DNA from: Verrucomicrobiota bacterium | GTDB lineage: Bacteria; Verrucomicrobiota; Verrucomicrobiae; Limisphaerales; UBA11358 | NCBI GenBank assembly: GCA_014860005.1 | Contig: JACZKP010000110.1 | Coordinates: 62,001-126,000, forward strand | DNA length: 64,000 bases | Reading direction: 5' to 3' | Program-made: the position numbers and the translations under genes | Part shown: positions 54,133 to 62,506 of the stretch, piece after piece | How the letters are laid out: every line of letters starts with the position of its first letter | Numbering within the stretch: position 1 is the first letter of the stretch | Notes under the pieces: generated by a model | Database searches by the model: none | Seen by the model: the letters and a program-made list of their open reading frames with translations, nothing else | Told to the model about the DNA's origin: nothing

Positions 54133-54816
54133 CTACTTCAGGGCCAGCGCTCTGGGAAAGAGCACATTGTTTTCCTGGTGCACATGCTGATGCGTGTGCT
54201 TTTCAAGTTGCGCGAGTCCATCGTAGAGTGCGCGGAAAGTGTTGCAGGCCCACTCTGGCGGAGCGTAATTGTCAGTCAGCTCTTTGAAGCGCGCCAAGGC
54301 CGCACCGGCGTTTTCATGCTCGGATTCCAATTTGGCGAACGCAGCGTCAAGTTGCGTTCTCTGGCCCGATTCCAGTTTGCGGATGGCCGGAAAAACCACC
54401 TCGTCTTCCTCCTTGGTGTGCGCAACCATTTCGGCCTGGAACGCCTCGAACATTCGTCGCACTTCAAGAAGGCGTGGCTCGTGATCACCGTGTACGCCTG
54501 CCACCTTGCGGGTCATGAAATCCAGCCGTGGCAGCTCTTCGCGCAGGTACTCGTGATGCACCTGCTCAATATGATCACAAAGCTCCGTCAGGCTCATCGA
54601 ATCCGGATTCACCTGAATCGAGTTCGGGGTGTCATCCAGTGCGGTCAGGAGGGCGACGACGGTTGCCGGATCAAGTCCCTTGGCTTGGCAGGCTTCCGCC
54701 AGCGGTTTCTTGCCGCCACAGCAGTAATCAATGCCGAGGTTTTCAAAAATGCGCGATCGCGCAGGCATGGCCCGGACGATTTCGCCAACAGTGGTCTGTG
54801 GAGTTATGCTTTTCAT
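54133..54816 (-). CDS. ric: Iron-sulfur cluster repair di-iron protein (RIC/YtfE/ScdA)
   Basis: Repairs Fe-S clusters damaged by nitric oxide or peroxide. The N-terminal ScdA domain has TTVGEIVRAMPARSRIFENL and GIDYCCGGKKPLAEAC (C32/C33). The C-terminal hemerythrin-like domain carries di-iron ligands in HHEYLREELPRLDFM, MVAHTKEEDEVVFPAI and HQHVHQENNVLFPRALAL. ATG at 54816 fits the family start (MKSITPQTTVGEIV); an ATG at 54885 would add 23 residues. An NsrR-like operator lies upstream, and nsrR diverges. Probably first gene of a nine-gene operon. Confidence 0.93.
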   Translation of the reverse strand: MKSITPQTTVGEIVRAMPARSRIFENLGIDYCCGGKKPLAEACQAKGLDPATVVALLTALDDTPNSIQVNPDSMSLTELCDHIEQVHHEYLREELPRLDFMTRKVAGVHGDHEPRLLEVRRMFEAFQAEMVAHTKEEDEVVFPAIRKLESGQRTQLDAAFAKLESEHENAGAALARFKELTDNYAPPEWACNTFRALYDGLAQLEKHTHQHVHQENNVLFPRALALK

Positions 54817-54902
54817 TGTCGCGTGTTCAGTGACTGCGTGGGCGCTTCGGTCACGAGGGTGATGCGAAGCGGCGTTCAGATTCATTGGAATAAAATACCA
54901 GC

Positions 54903-54931
54903 CTAAAGATGTATGTCAAATACAGCTTTAG
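54903..54931. promoter_or_regulatory. NsrR-like operator between ric and nsrR
   Basis: Palindrome of CTAAAGATGTATGT, a central C, and AAATACAGCTTTAG, with 12 of 14 positions pairing. It fits the published NsrR consensus of AAGATG half-sites around an AT core. It is 18 bp from the outer ATG of ric and 38 nt from the nsrR ATG, so one site can serve both directions. The near-twin is at 13431-13459. Confidence 0.82.
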
Positions 54932-54969
54932 CTTGCGCTGGTTTGGTATTTCGATAATCATGTTGAACC

Positions 54970-55401
54970 ATGAGATTGAGCGCTTATTCCGATTACTCGA
55001 TTCGAGTGCTGATGCAGACGGCACTGCGTCATCCAGAGCGAGTCACGGTGGATGAAGTTGCCGAGACGTTCGCCATTTCCCGCCACCATCTGGTCAAGGT
55101 GGTCCATGATCTTGGCCGCAGCGGCTATCTCGAAACGCACCGCGGGATCGGCGGCGGGTTCACGCTCGCGCAAACGCCCGAGGAGATTCGTCTGGGTGAC
55201 ATTGTGCGTCTCGGCGAGGAATCCGAGACGGTGATTGATTGCATGGACCGGAGCAGTCGCACTTGCCGGCTGCTACCCTGCTGCCGCTTGAAAGGCGTGC
55301 TGGATGAGGCGGCAGCCGCATTCTTTGCAGTCCTGGATGGATACACTCTTGCCGACTTGTTGAAACAACCCTCCAAGATGCGTGCAGTACTAAAACTTTG
55401 A
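54970..55401 (+). CDS. nsrR: Rrf2 family NO-sensing repressor NsrR
   Basis: An Fe-S transcription regulator of 143 aa. The winged HTH is at 10-60 (VDEVAETFAISRHHLVKVVH), and the wing is GGIGGGFTL-like (RGIGGGFTLAQTPEEIRL). Cysteines for the cluster are C91, C99 and C104/C105 in DCMDRSSRTCRLLPCCRLKG, and the tail LDGYTLADLL is typical of NsrR. C-x7-C-x4-CC is a variant of the usual spacing. It lies 38 nt beyond the operator, so it is probably autoregulated, and its stop is 4 bp before the NO reductase ATG. Confidence 0.93.
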   Translation: MRLSAYSDYSIRVLMQTALRHPERVTVDEVAETFAISRHHLVKVVHDLGRSGYLETHRGIGGGFTLAQTPEEIRLGDIVRLGEESETVIDCMDRSSRTCRLLPCCRLKGVLDEAAAAFFAVLDGYTLADLLKQPSKMRAVLKL

Positions 55402-55405
55402 GTCT

Positions 55406-57706
55406 ATGAACTATCGAAAACTCTGGACCAGTTTGATTGTCGTCATCGTGGCTTCGTTTGCGGTTCTGATCTACTACGGGAGGGACCTTTACCATAAAAT
55501 GCCTCCGCTTCCGGAAAGAGTGGTGGCGGAAGACGGTTCGGTGCTGTTCACCAAGCAAGAAATTTTGGACGGCCAGAACGTGTGGCAATCGGCTGGCGGA
55601 CAACAGATGGGTTCTCTCTGGGGCCACGGAGCGTATGTCGCGCCGGATTGGTCGGCGGACTGGTTACATCGCGAATCGGTCTGGCTGTTGGAACATTGGG
55701 CAAACCAGCGGTTCGGCAAACCTTACGCGGAATTGCCGCCGCCCGAGCAGGCAGGATTGCGGGGAACCCTGCAGATGGAGCTTCGAACCAACACTCACGA
55801 CCCGCAAACGGGGGATCTGACGGTATCCAAGACCCGGGCTGCTGCCATCAGGGCGGTAGCGGAGCATTACAAGAAACTGTTCAGTGACGACCCGGAGCTG
55901 GCGGAATTGAGGGAAGCCTATGCCATCCCTGGGAACGTGCTGCGAGACGACGAACGCCGGCATCAACTCACCGGGTTTTTCTTCTGGGCTTCATGGGCCT
56001 GCGCTGCAAACCGTCCCGGGGAGAACATTAGTTACACCCAGAACTGGCCGCCCGAACCGCTCGTGGCCAATGTGCCGACGGGCGCAAGCGTCATCTGGTC
56101 GGTCATCAGTTTCGTCCTGCTCCTGGCCGGCATTGGCGCCCTCGCGTGGTATTACGCTGTCCTGAAACACAAAGAAGACGAGCCGCACGATCAACCGGAG
56201 AAAGACCCGTTGCTGGGACTGCAGCCGACCCCCTCAATGCGCGCGACGTTGAAATACTTTTGGGTCGTGGCGGCATTGATCGTCGTGCAGGTCATCATGG
56301 GCGTGGTGACGGCGCACTATGGGGTCGAAGGCAGCGGCTTCTACGGCTTCCCGCTTGCCGAATGGCTGCCGTATTCGGTCACGCGAACGTGGCACACCCA
56401 GTTGGCCATTTTCTGGATCGCGACGGCCTGGCTGGCGACCGGATTGTTCATCGCTCCCGCGGTATCAGGATACGAACCAAAGTTTCAGCGTGCCGGGGTG
56501 AATTTTCTGTTCGTCTGTCTGCTGGTCATTGTGGTCGGCTCCATGTTCGGAACCTGGTATGGCACGCGCCAAAGGATGGGCTTCGAAATGAATTTCTGGT
56601 TTGGCCACCAGGGCTACGAATACGTGGACCTCGGGCGTTTCTGGCAACTGTTCCTGTTCATCGGCTTGTGGGTTTGGCTGCTGCTGATGGGCCGCGCCAT
56701 GTGGCCGGCATTCAAAAAGCCGGGTGAGAATCGCCATCTGCTCGCGTTGTTCATGATCGCTTCGACAGCCATTGCGCTGTTCTACGGCGCCGGCCTGATG
56801 TGGGGACGCCAAACGCACTACGCGCTGGCGGAATACTGGCGCTGGTGGGTCGTGCATTTGTGGGTGGAAGGTTTCTTTGAAGTCTTCGCCACAGTGGTCA
56901 TCGCCTTCTTGTTCACGCGCATGGGCCTGTTGCGCACGAGGACGGCCACGGCGGCGGTGCTGTTCTCGACGACCATCTTTCTGTCGGGTGGAATTCTGGG
57001 CACGTTCCACCACCTGTACTTCAGCGGCACTCCGATTGCCGTGATGGCGTTGGGAGCGACCTTCAGCGCCTTGGAGGTGGTGCCGCTGGTTCTCATCGGT
57101 TTCGAGGCGTACGAAAATCTCACCCTCTCGCGCGCGCGAAAATGGGTGTCGGCCTATCGCTGGCCGATCTACTGCTTCGTCGCCGTTGCCTTCTGGAATC
57201 TGGTGGGGGCCGGCCTTTTCGGCTTTCTCATCAACCCGCCCATTGCGCTCTACTACATGCAAGGTCTCAACACCACCGCAGTTCACGGGCATACGGCTTT
57301 GTTCGGTGTTTACGGCATGTTAGGCATTGGCCTGATGCTGTTCTGTCTCAAAGGGCTTACGGTTCACCGCACGTGGCGCACGCGGGCGCTCTCCTTCGCG
57401 TTCTGGTCCATTAACATTGGTCTTGCGCTCATGGTACTGTTGTCCGACCTGCCTCGCGGCCTCATGCAAACTGTGGCCAGCGTCAATGAAGGAATGTGGT
57501 GGGCGCGCTCGGCTGAATTCATGCAACAAGGGATCATGGAGACATTCCGCTGGCTGCGCGTCATCGGCGACACCATTTTTGGCATCGGCGTGGTGGTGCT
57601 CGGCTGGTTTGTTCTGGGCATCAAAACGGGCTGGTCGTTGACGGATAAGCCTGACGCTGTGGCGGAGCAATTTTCCGAAAGCGTTGCGTCGCAGGATCGA
57701 ACTTAA
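55406..57706 (+). CDS. norZ: Quinol-dependent nitric oxide reductase (qNOR), single subunit
   Basis: Reduces two NO to N2O using quinol at the membrane. 766 residues is the qNOR length. The N-terminal part is the cytochrome c-like fold without heme motif (FTKQEILDGQNVWQSAGGQQ, then GSLWGHGAYVAPDWSADWLH). The following heme-copper-oxidase-like core has many membrane helices (AEWLPYSVTRTWHTQLAIFW, HLWVEGFFEVFATVVIAFLF, LGTFHHLYFSGTP, NTTAVHGHTALFGVYG) with heme and FeB His ligands. It starts 4 bp after nsrR and is followed by DUF3088. Confidence 0.94.
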   Translation: MNYRKLWTSLIVVIVASFAVLIYYGRDLYHKMPPLPERVVAEDGSVLFTKQEILDGQNVWQSAGGQQMGSLWGHGAYVAPDWSADWLHRESVWLLEHWANQRFGKPYAELPPPEQAGLRGTLQMELRTNTHDPQTGDLTVSKTRAAAIRAVAEHYKKLFSDDPELAELREAYAIPGNVLRDDERRHQLTGFFFWASWACAANRPGENISYTQNWPPEPLVANVPTGASVIWSVISFVLLLAGIGALAWYYAVLKHKEDEPHDQPEKDPLLGLQPTPSMRATLKYFWVVAALIVVQVIMGVVTAHYGVEGSGFYGFPLAEWLPYSVTRTWHTQLAIFWIATAWLATGLFIAPAVSGYEPKFQRAGVNFLFVCLLVIVVGSMFGTWYGTRQRMGFEMNFWFGHQGYEYVDLGRFWQLFLFIGLWVWLLLMGRAMWPAFKKPGENRHLLALFMIASTAIALFYGAGLMWGRQTHYALAEYWRWWVVHLWVEGFFEVFATVVIAFLFTRMGLLRTRTATAAVLFSTTIFLSGGILGTFHHLYFSGTPIAVMALGATFSALEVVPLVLIGFEAYENLTLSRARKWVSAYRWPIYCFVAVAFWNLVGAGLFGFLINPPIALYYMQGLNTTAVHGHTALFGVYGMLGIGLMLFCLKGLTVHRTWRTRALSFAFWSINIGLALMVLLSDLPRGLMQTVASVNEGMWWARSAEFMQQGIMETFRWLRVIGDTIFGIGVVVLGWFVLGIKTGWSLTDKPDAVAEQFSESVASQDRT

Positions 57707-57734
57707 ATTCGATGAATTCCTGAATTCCTGTTCC

Positions 57735-58082
57735 ATGCCTCGCGACCGATTATATCTCTTGAAACCCCATTTCATGGATGCGGGAAAAGGGCCGTATTTC
57801 TGTCCCGGCTGTGCGCAAATGGTGGGGCTGCTGGAGTTTTACCCTGCGCTCAAGGAACAACTGGAGGTGCGCTGGCTCGATTTCCCGCGACCGCGACCAG
57901 AGTTGATTGACCTGTTGGGCGAGGAAAATCAAAGCTGTCCCGTGCTGGTGCTGAAGGCTGCTCCAAATGATCCGTCCTCGACACCGGCGCTCCAACAGGC
58001 CAAGGGCCGTTGGTTCGTCGAGGGCGCGGAAGAAATCGCCTGTTATCTGGCGGACGCTCACGGCATCGGAATTCCGCACTGA
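57735..58082 (+). CDS. DUF3088 family protein
   Basis: 115 residues. The core is RLYLLKPHFMDAGKGPYFCP then GCAQMVGLLEFYPAL, with a CPGC motif, followed by LDFPRPRPELIDLLGEENQS and CPVLVL. It resembles the thioredoxin-like DUF3088 fold; the two cysteines may be redox-active. ATG at 57735 (MPRDRLYLL) is taken because homology starts there; the frame is open further up. It follows qNOR by 28 bp and is likely read with it. Function unknown. Confidence 0.88.
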   Translation: MPRDRLYLLKPHFMDAGKGPYFCPGCAQMVGLLEFYPALKEQLEVRWLDFPRPRPELIDLLGEENQSCPVLVLKAAPNDPSSTPALQQAKGRWFVEGAEEIACYLADAHGIGIPH

Positions 58083-58209
58083 TGCCCACATCAAAATCCT
58101 CCGCCATCGCGCCCGAGCGGTGGGCGGGCTGCTACGCTTTGGCTGGAAGCGCCGAGATCACCGCGAGGTCTCGGAGGAATGTGGCTGCATGCGTATCAAG
58201 AATTCATGA

Positions 58210-58238
58210 CAGAGTGCTGACGAACAGCCAGCACTCTG
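58210..58238. terminator. Strong hairpin downstream of the nsrR-norZ operon
   Basis: A perfect 10-bp stem (CAGAGTGCTG and CAGCACTCTG) with a 9-nt loop lies 127 bp beyond the DUF3088 stop. It is followed by CGATTGG, not a T-run, so a plain rho-independent terminator is uncertain. The structure itself is clear. Confidence 0.55.
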
Positions 58239-58262
58239 CGATTGGTCAACAGGTATCGGCGG

Positions 58263-58355
58263 TCAGTTCTTTTTCCGACCGAAATACCAAAAGACGGCGA
58301 CACCACCAATGATGATGACCGCCCAGAGCATCCAACGGATGTAATGGTCTTCCAT
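58263..58355 (-). CDS. Possible very small membrane protein (30 aa)
   Basis: A 30-codon frame starting MEDHYIRWMLWAVIIIGGVA and ending in a basic FGRKKN. It is a single hydrophobic helix with a charged start and end, typical of small membrane regulators. No ribosome binding site is visible. It lies between the hairpin at 58210 and an uncertain gene. Existence is plausible, function unknown. Confidence 0.35.
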   Translation of the reverse strand: MEDHYIRWMLWAVIIIGGVAVFWYFGRKKN

Positions 58356-58466
58356 ATTCGCTGTAAAATTTGATTTTCATAAACAAACTGAACTCTCGCC
58401 ACACAACGCCGCTGAACCCGTCCTGCGAGTCCAAGCGTGAGTGCAACGAAACCGAAAAGAAAGAGG

Positions 58467-58847
58467 CTATACCTGACAGGGTGCTCTCGGATAAAGCGCC
58501 GTTCGATGTGAGAATTGCCAGGTTGTGAGAAGGTCGTATGGCGCAAAAGGGAGAAGCTGACCTGCGACCGGCTGGAAATCCCATCGCGAATAAGAGCAAC
58601 CCGTGCCAAAGAAATCAGTGCCAGATCTCTTCGCGAACGAATTGTGGAATCCCGCCAGACGAAATTGATGCAACTGCGTCGCCAGAATCGGATCTGAAAC
58701 GACAAACGCGGCTTCGACAGAAATGCTTTCGCGAAGCTGACCGCTCGGGGAAAGTCCGCTCGCTTCATGGCGGCCAAGAACACTCGATGGCAGCCACGTC
58801 AGCGTCAGCAGAATCAGACCAATTAGTTTCACGAAACGTTTCGCCAT
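58467..58847 (-). CDS. Uncertain small exported protein
   Basis: 126 residues with a convincing signal-like start (MAKRFVKLIGLILLTLTWLP, cleavage near VLG/RHE) but no recognisable domain after it. Other minus-strand frames over the same DNA also contain hydrophobic pieces, so a frameshift or decayed gene is possible. There is no ribosome binding site. The whole 58.1-58.9 kb stretch has no secure gene apart from the hairpin and the 30-aa frame noted nearby. Confidence 0.3.
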   Translation of the reverse strand: MAKRFVKLIGLILLTLTWLPSSVLGRHEASGLSPSGQLRESISVEAAFVVSDPILATQLHQFRLAGFHNSFAKRSGTDFFGTGCSYSRWDFQPVAGQLLPFAPYDLLTTWQFSHRTALYPRAPCQV

Positions 58848-58907
58848 ACGGGCAGATTACGCATTTGACCTTCGCGTGAATAGGCTTATCAGCTTTATAG
58901 CTTACTA

Positions 58908-59627
58908 TCACCCTGATCGCAGGTGCTCCGCCGCCGGGCGCAGTTCACCATCCTCCATCTCGTAAGTCCGGTCGAACACATCCAGCGAACGATGGTCGTG
59001 GGTCACCACGATAACGGCCGAGCCACGTTCGTGGGCAACCTTCCGGAACAATTCCATCACTTGCCGTCCGCGATGGCTGTCGAGGGCCGCAGTGGGCTCA
59101 TCGGCAAGAATCAGACTGGGCTGGTTGGCGAGCGCCCGGGCCACAGCGACGCGTTGTTGTTGTCCGCCTGAAAGCGCGTCCGGCAGATTGCTCGCGCGGT
59201 CGGCCACGCCGAGATAGTCGAGCAATTCCATGGCGCGGCTTCGGGCGGGCCGGGGCGGCGTGTCGTTGATCTCCAAAGCTACTGCGACGTTCTCAACCGC
59301 GCTGAGAAATGGGATGAGATTAGCTTTCTGGAAGACAAACCCCAGATGCCGCCGCCGGAAGGCACGCACATCCACCAGGGCGCGCGGACCTTCCATCACG
59401 GGCTCGCCTCCGAGAATGATGCGTCCGGCGGTGGGTGGGTTGATCAAGCCGATTGCGGTGAGAAAGGTGGATTTGCCCGCGCCACTCGGCCCAAGCAAAG
59501 CGACCACTTCTCCGCGAGCCAACCGGAGCGAAACATCCTTCATCGCGACGACCTCGGTGTTGCCCGCGCCGTAGATTTTCGTAAGGCCGAGAGCTTCGAC
59601 AGCAGGCGAATGTGGAGCGGCGGTCAT
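58908..59627 (-). CDS. ABC transporter ATP-binding protein (MacB/LolD/DevA type)
   Basis: The ATPase of an export system, 239 aa. Walker A is GPSGAGKST, the signature is [15 protein letters not shown], and Walker B is [12 protein letters not shown] with H-loop THDHRSL. ATG at 59627 ([10 protein letters not shown]) overlaps the permease stop as ATGA; an open frame upstream is the permease in another frame. It is the last gene of the HlyD-permease-ATPase set and would power substrate export with those two. Confidence 0.93.
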   Translation of the reverse strand: MTAAPHSPAVEALGLTKIYGAGNTEVVAMKDVSLRLARGEVVALLGPSGAGKSTFLTAIGLINPPTAGRIILGGEPVMEGPRALVDVRAFRRRHLGFVFQKANLIPFLSAVENVAVALEINDTPPRPARSRAMELLDYLGVADRASNLPDALSGGQQQRVAVARALANQPSLILADEPTAALDSHRGRQVMELFRKVAHERGSAVIVVTHDHRSLDVFDRTYEMEDGELRPAAEHLRSG

Positions 59628-60835
59628 GACAGCACTTTGTTTGGTTCGACACGCATGGCCTTCCAAATGCCCAGCAAGCTGGCGAGCACGGAAATGAGCG
59701 CGACCACCACGGCCAGTCCCCACAGATCTTCTGGTGCGATCAATACCCGGCGCGGAAACCGGGGAAACACCCAGCCACCCACGACCCACGCGATTCCGTA
59801 GCCCAGCGCGCCTAAGAGCAACGCCTGTTGCAGGATGAGCCCGGCAATCATCGCGTTGCGCGCGCCCATGAGTTTGAGCATCGCGATGTCGTGAATTTTA
59901 TCGAGCGTGAGCGTGTAGAGAATCAGCGCCATGATGATGGTGGAAATGATGACGAGCAGAGCGCGGAACAGGCCAATCTGCCGCCGCGCCTTGTCAATCA
60001 TGCCATGAACCAGCAATTGTTCCTGACCATCGCGCGTGTGAACCGACACGTCCGGCCAGGCGGCCACGATGGCTGCGACCATCGCGGGATCAACGCCTTC
60101 AGCCACGCGCACGGTGATGGCGCTGACCATCGGCGGTCCGAGCGCCGGAATGCCGGATGACAGTCCACCGCCGCGTTCAAGCAACAGCGGTTGCACTTTT
60201 CCGATGTCCTGTCCGACCGCTCGTTGCACGCGCGCCGCGCGCTCCAGTCGAATGGTTTCGCCCGGGAGATCGAACTGAATCGCCTGCGCATCTCGCGTGG
60301 TGAAGAACGCGATTCCGTCACCGCCCGACGACACCATGCCTTTCGAGATCCCCACCACGGTGTAGGTGTCCTTGCCAAGGGCCAGCCTTTCGCCCAACTC
60401 CAGCCCGAGGGTGGCATCGGCGATCATTTCATAATGAGCCTGCCCCAAGGGCCGCCCGGCAGTCAGCGTCACCCACGCGCCATTGTCTTCGGGCCAAGCC
60501 AGACCGTGGACGTTCATGCGCAGTGGATTCTCCCGGTATTCGCGCTGAACGTTGTGGGAGACAAAGCTCCGCGCACTGACCACACCCGGCACGGCGCGCA
60601 GACGATATTCCAAATTCGCGGGCACGCGGGAAATCTCAGCGAACGGTCCGCGCGTGCCGCGTTGCACCACCCACAGGTCCGCCCCGATGCGGTCCACCAC
60701 CACCAGCGCGTCGTCAATCATGCCCCGATAAATCCCGCTCATGCCCAACACCGTCATCAGCAGGAGACCGATGCCCACGGCCGTCAAGGCGAAGCGCCCG
60801 AGGTTGTGGCGAATGTCTTTGGCGGCGAGGTTCAT
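59624..60835 (-). CDS. ABC transporter permease, FtsX/DevC type
   Basis: A membrane protein of 403 aa. One N-terminal membrane helix (RFALTAVGIGLLLMTVLGMS) and a long periplasmic domain precede three helices at the C-terminus (LLVIISTIIMALILYTLTLD, ALLLGALGYGIAWVVGGWVF and LAVVVALISVLASLLGIW). This is the MacB/FtsX fold, near to DevC. Overlaps both neighbours by 4 bp. Substrate unknown. Confidence 0.9.
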   Translation of the reverse strand: MNLAAKDIRHNLGRFALTAVGIGLLLMTVLGMSGIYRGMIDDALVVVDRIGADLWVVQRGTRGPFAEISRVPANLEYRLRAVPGVVSARSFVSHNVQREYRENPLRMNVHGLAWPEDNGAWVTLTAGRPLGQAHYEMIADATLGLELGERLALGKDTYTVVGISKGMVSSGGDGIAFFTTRDAQAIQFDLPGETIRLERAARVQRAVGQDIGKVQPLLLERGGGLSSGIPALGPPMVSAITVRVAEGVDPAMVAAIVAAWPDVSVHTRDGQEQLLVHGMIDKARRQIGLFRALLVIISTIIMALILYTLTLDKIHDIAMLKLMGARNAMIAGLILQQALLLGALGYGIAWVVGGWVFPRFPRRVLIAPEDLWGLAVVVALISVLASLLGIWKAMRVEPNKVLS

Positions 60836-61998
60836 TTTGCCTTCACGCGTTGACCCGATTTGAGTGGAGCTTGTTTTGGGTCGGCTGGGACGGCAACCCG
60901 CTCTCCGGCGGACAAGCCGTCGGTGACTTCCACCGTGTCACGCCCGCTCAGCCCCAGCGTCACGTCGCGCCACACCGCTCTGCCCCGCTCCGCAACCAAC
61001 ACGCCGGGTTTGCCTTCGCGCCATTGGAGAAATCGCTGTGGCAGGGTAAGCGCATCCTGCTTGCGGCCCGTCTCAATGAATACCTCGGCTCGCTGGCCGA
61101 TGGTCCAGTTCGGCGGAAGCTCCCGCACCCGGACGTCCACGAGGAATTCGCGCGTCTCGCGGTCGGCTTCGCGTCCGAGCCGCGCGACTTCGCCCGGATA
61201 GGGTCTTTCCGGGTCAGAGCGGAACACAACACGGGCGGACTGGCCGGTGGTCAGTGCGCCGGCTGCGGTTTCGTCCACCCACGCGGACACCCAGAACTCG
61301 TTGGTCGAGACGAGCTGGAGCAGGGAGCTGCCCGGAACTACCACCCCGCCGGGATCGCGGTCGCGGCGCGTGACGAGACCGTCATACGGGCTGATAATCC
61401 GCGTGAAGGTCAGGCGCTCGTGCTGGTAGGCGAGAGTTTTCTCCGCCAGATTGATCTGTTGCTGCGCTTCGACCGTGGCTGCGCGGGCGCGCCGCAAATC
61501 GGATTCAGCGACGTGCAGTTGTTCAATGGCTTTATCCCGCTCCGCTTGCGAACTGACCTGTTGACTGACGAGTTCAGCGACGCGTTGATGATTCTGCCGT
61601 GCCTGTTGTTCCACAGCCTCGGCGCGGGCTTCGTCCACCCGCACGCGTTCGGCCGTTGCCTTGGCGCTGGCGAGAGTCGCGTCCGCCACCTCCACTTGGC
61701 GTCTAAGTTCCCCGTCATCCAGACGCACGAGCAACTGACCGGCGTTTACCTGGTCGCCCTGATCCACGAGCACTTCGGCGAGCCGCTCTTGAATGCGCGA
61801 ACTGATGGTCGTCTTCACGCGCGCCTCCAGCGTGCCTGTTCCCATGACTTCGCCGATGACCATCCCCGGCTTCACTTCAAACATCTGCACCGGCGTCGCT
61901 GCGAATTTCACACGAAAAACCACGAATGCCAAAACCAAGGCCAGGGCCAGCCATTTGACGGGTTTGCGGATCGCGGCAGAAATGCGCGGTGAATTCAT
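60832..61998 (-). CDS. HlyD-family periplasmic adaptor (efflux/DevB type)
   Basis: Membrane fusion protein linking the permease to an outer membrane channel. An N-terminal anchor (WLALALVLAFVVFRV) is followed by a lipoyl-like half (EVLVDQGDQVNAGQLLVRLD). A coiled-coil hairpin (about 110-210, rich in Ala, Glu, Arg) and the second half with ISPYDGLVTRRDRDPGGVVV come next. ATG at 61998 (MNSPRISAAIRK) gives 388 aa; upstream frame residues have no support. No TolC-like gene is seen in the window. Confidence 0.92.
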   Translation of the reverse strand: MNSPRISAAIRKPVKWLALALVLAFVVFRVKFAATPVQMFEVKPGMVIGEVMGTGTLEARVKTTISSRIQERLAEVLVDQGDQVNAGQLLVRLDDGELRRQVEVADATLASAKATAERVRVDEARAEAVEQQARQNHQRVAELVSQQVSSQAERDKAIEQLHVAESDLRRARAATVEAQQQINLAEKTLAYQHERLTFTRIISPYDGLVTRRDRDPGGVVVPGSSLLQLVSTNEFWVSAWVDETAAGALTTGQSARVVFRSDPERPYPGEVARLGREADRETREFLVDVRVRELPPNWTIGQRAEVFIETGRKQDALTLPQRFLQWREGKPGVLVAERGRAVWRDVTLGLSGRDTVEVTDGLSAGERVAVPADPKQAPLKSGQRVKAK

Positions 61999-62020
61999 GG
62001 CGGCGGAATCGTGTGATTTG

Positions 62021-62488
62021 TCAATCCTCGTGGGCGCTGACAGAAGGAGCGGTTGTGCGGATTTCGGCGTGCCGCACTTTGCCGCCAAGATTCGCCGTCC
62101 ACGCCATCAGGCCCGCTGCCACCACCGCGAGGACGAGTGCCGAGGAACTGCACCAACCTGCGACGGTTTTGCCGCGACAGAACCAAAGACCAACCAGCGC
62201 GGCGACACCCGCCGCCAGCGTCACGACGAGCGCGACCTTTGCTGCGTCCTCGTGCTGCTCGATGATGGGATCGGAGACGCCGGGCAAACCCTCGGCGATT
62301 TTTTCGGCCGGTTCGCCGGTAAGGAACGCAGGGATCGCCAGCACCGCAACGGTGACCAAGGCCGCGAAGCCGGTTTTCGTTAGCGACGCATTTCGCCGAA
62401 ATACACTCCAGCCGAGGATGGCAAGGGCGAACATCAGTCCAACGACGGGGAAATGGTTCAGCATGAGGTGAAGATGTGCAGCATTCAT
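62021..62488 (-). CDS. Four-helix membrane protein of unknown function
   Basis: 155 residues starting MNAAHLHLMLNHFPVVGLMF, a His-rich first helix typical of a family of small membrane proteins often beside efflux systems (similar in outline to DUF2231). Three more hydrophobic stretches follow, then a His/Glu C-terminal end. It lies between DUF6448 and the HlyD gene, in the TetR-controlled operon. Function unknown. Confidence 0.75.
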   Translation of the reverse strand: MNAAHLHLMLNHFPVVGLMFALAILGWSVFRRNASLTKTGFAALVTVAVLAIPAFLTGEPAEKIAEGLPGVSDPIIEQHEDAAKVALVVTLAAGVAALVGLWFCRGKTVAGWCSSSALVLAVVAAGLMAWTANLGGKVRHAEIRTTAPSVSAHED

Positions 62489-62506
62489 AGGCTTTCGGTC
62501 TTGGTT

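Noticed and set aside
54933..54958. TTGCGC and GATAAT as nsrR promoter boxes
   Set aside because: Spacing of 14 bp is too short for a standard sigma-70 promoter.
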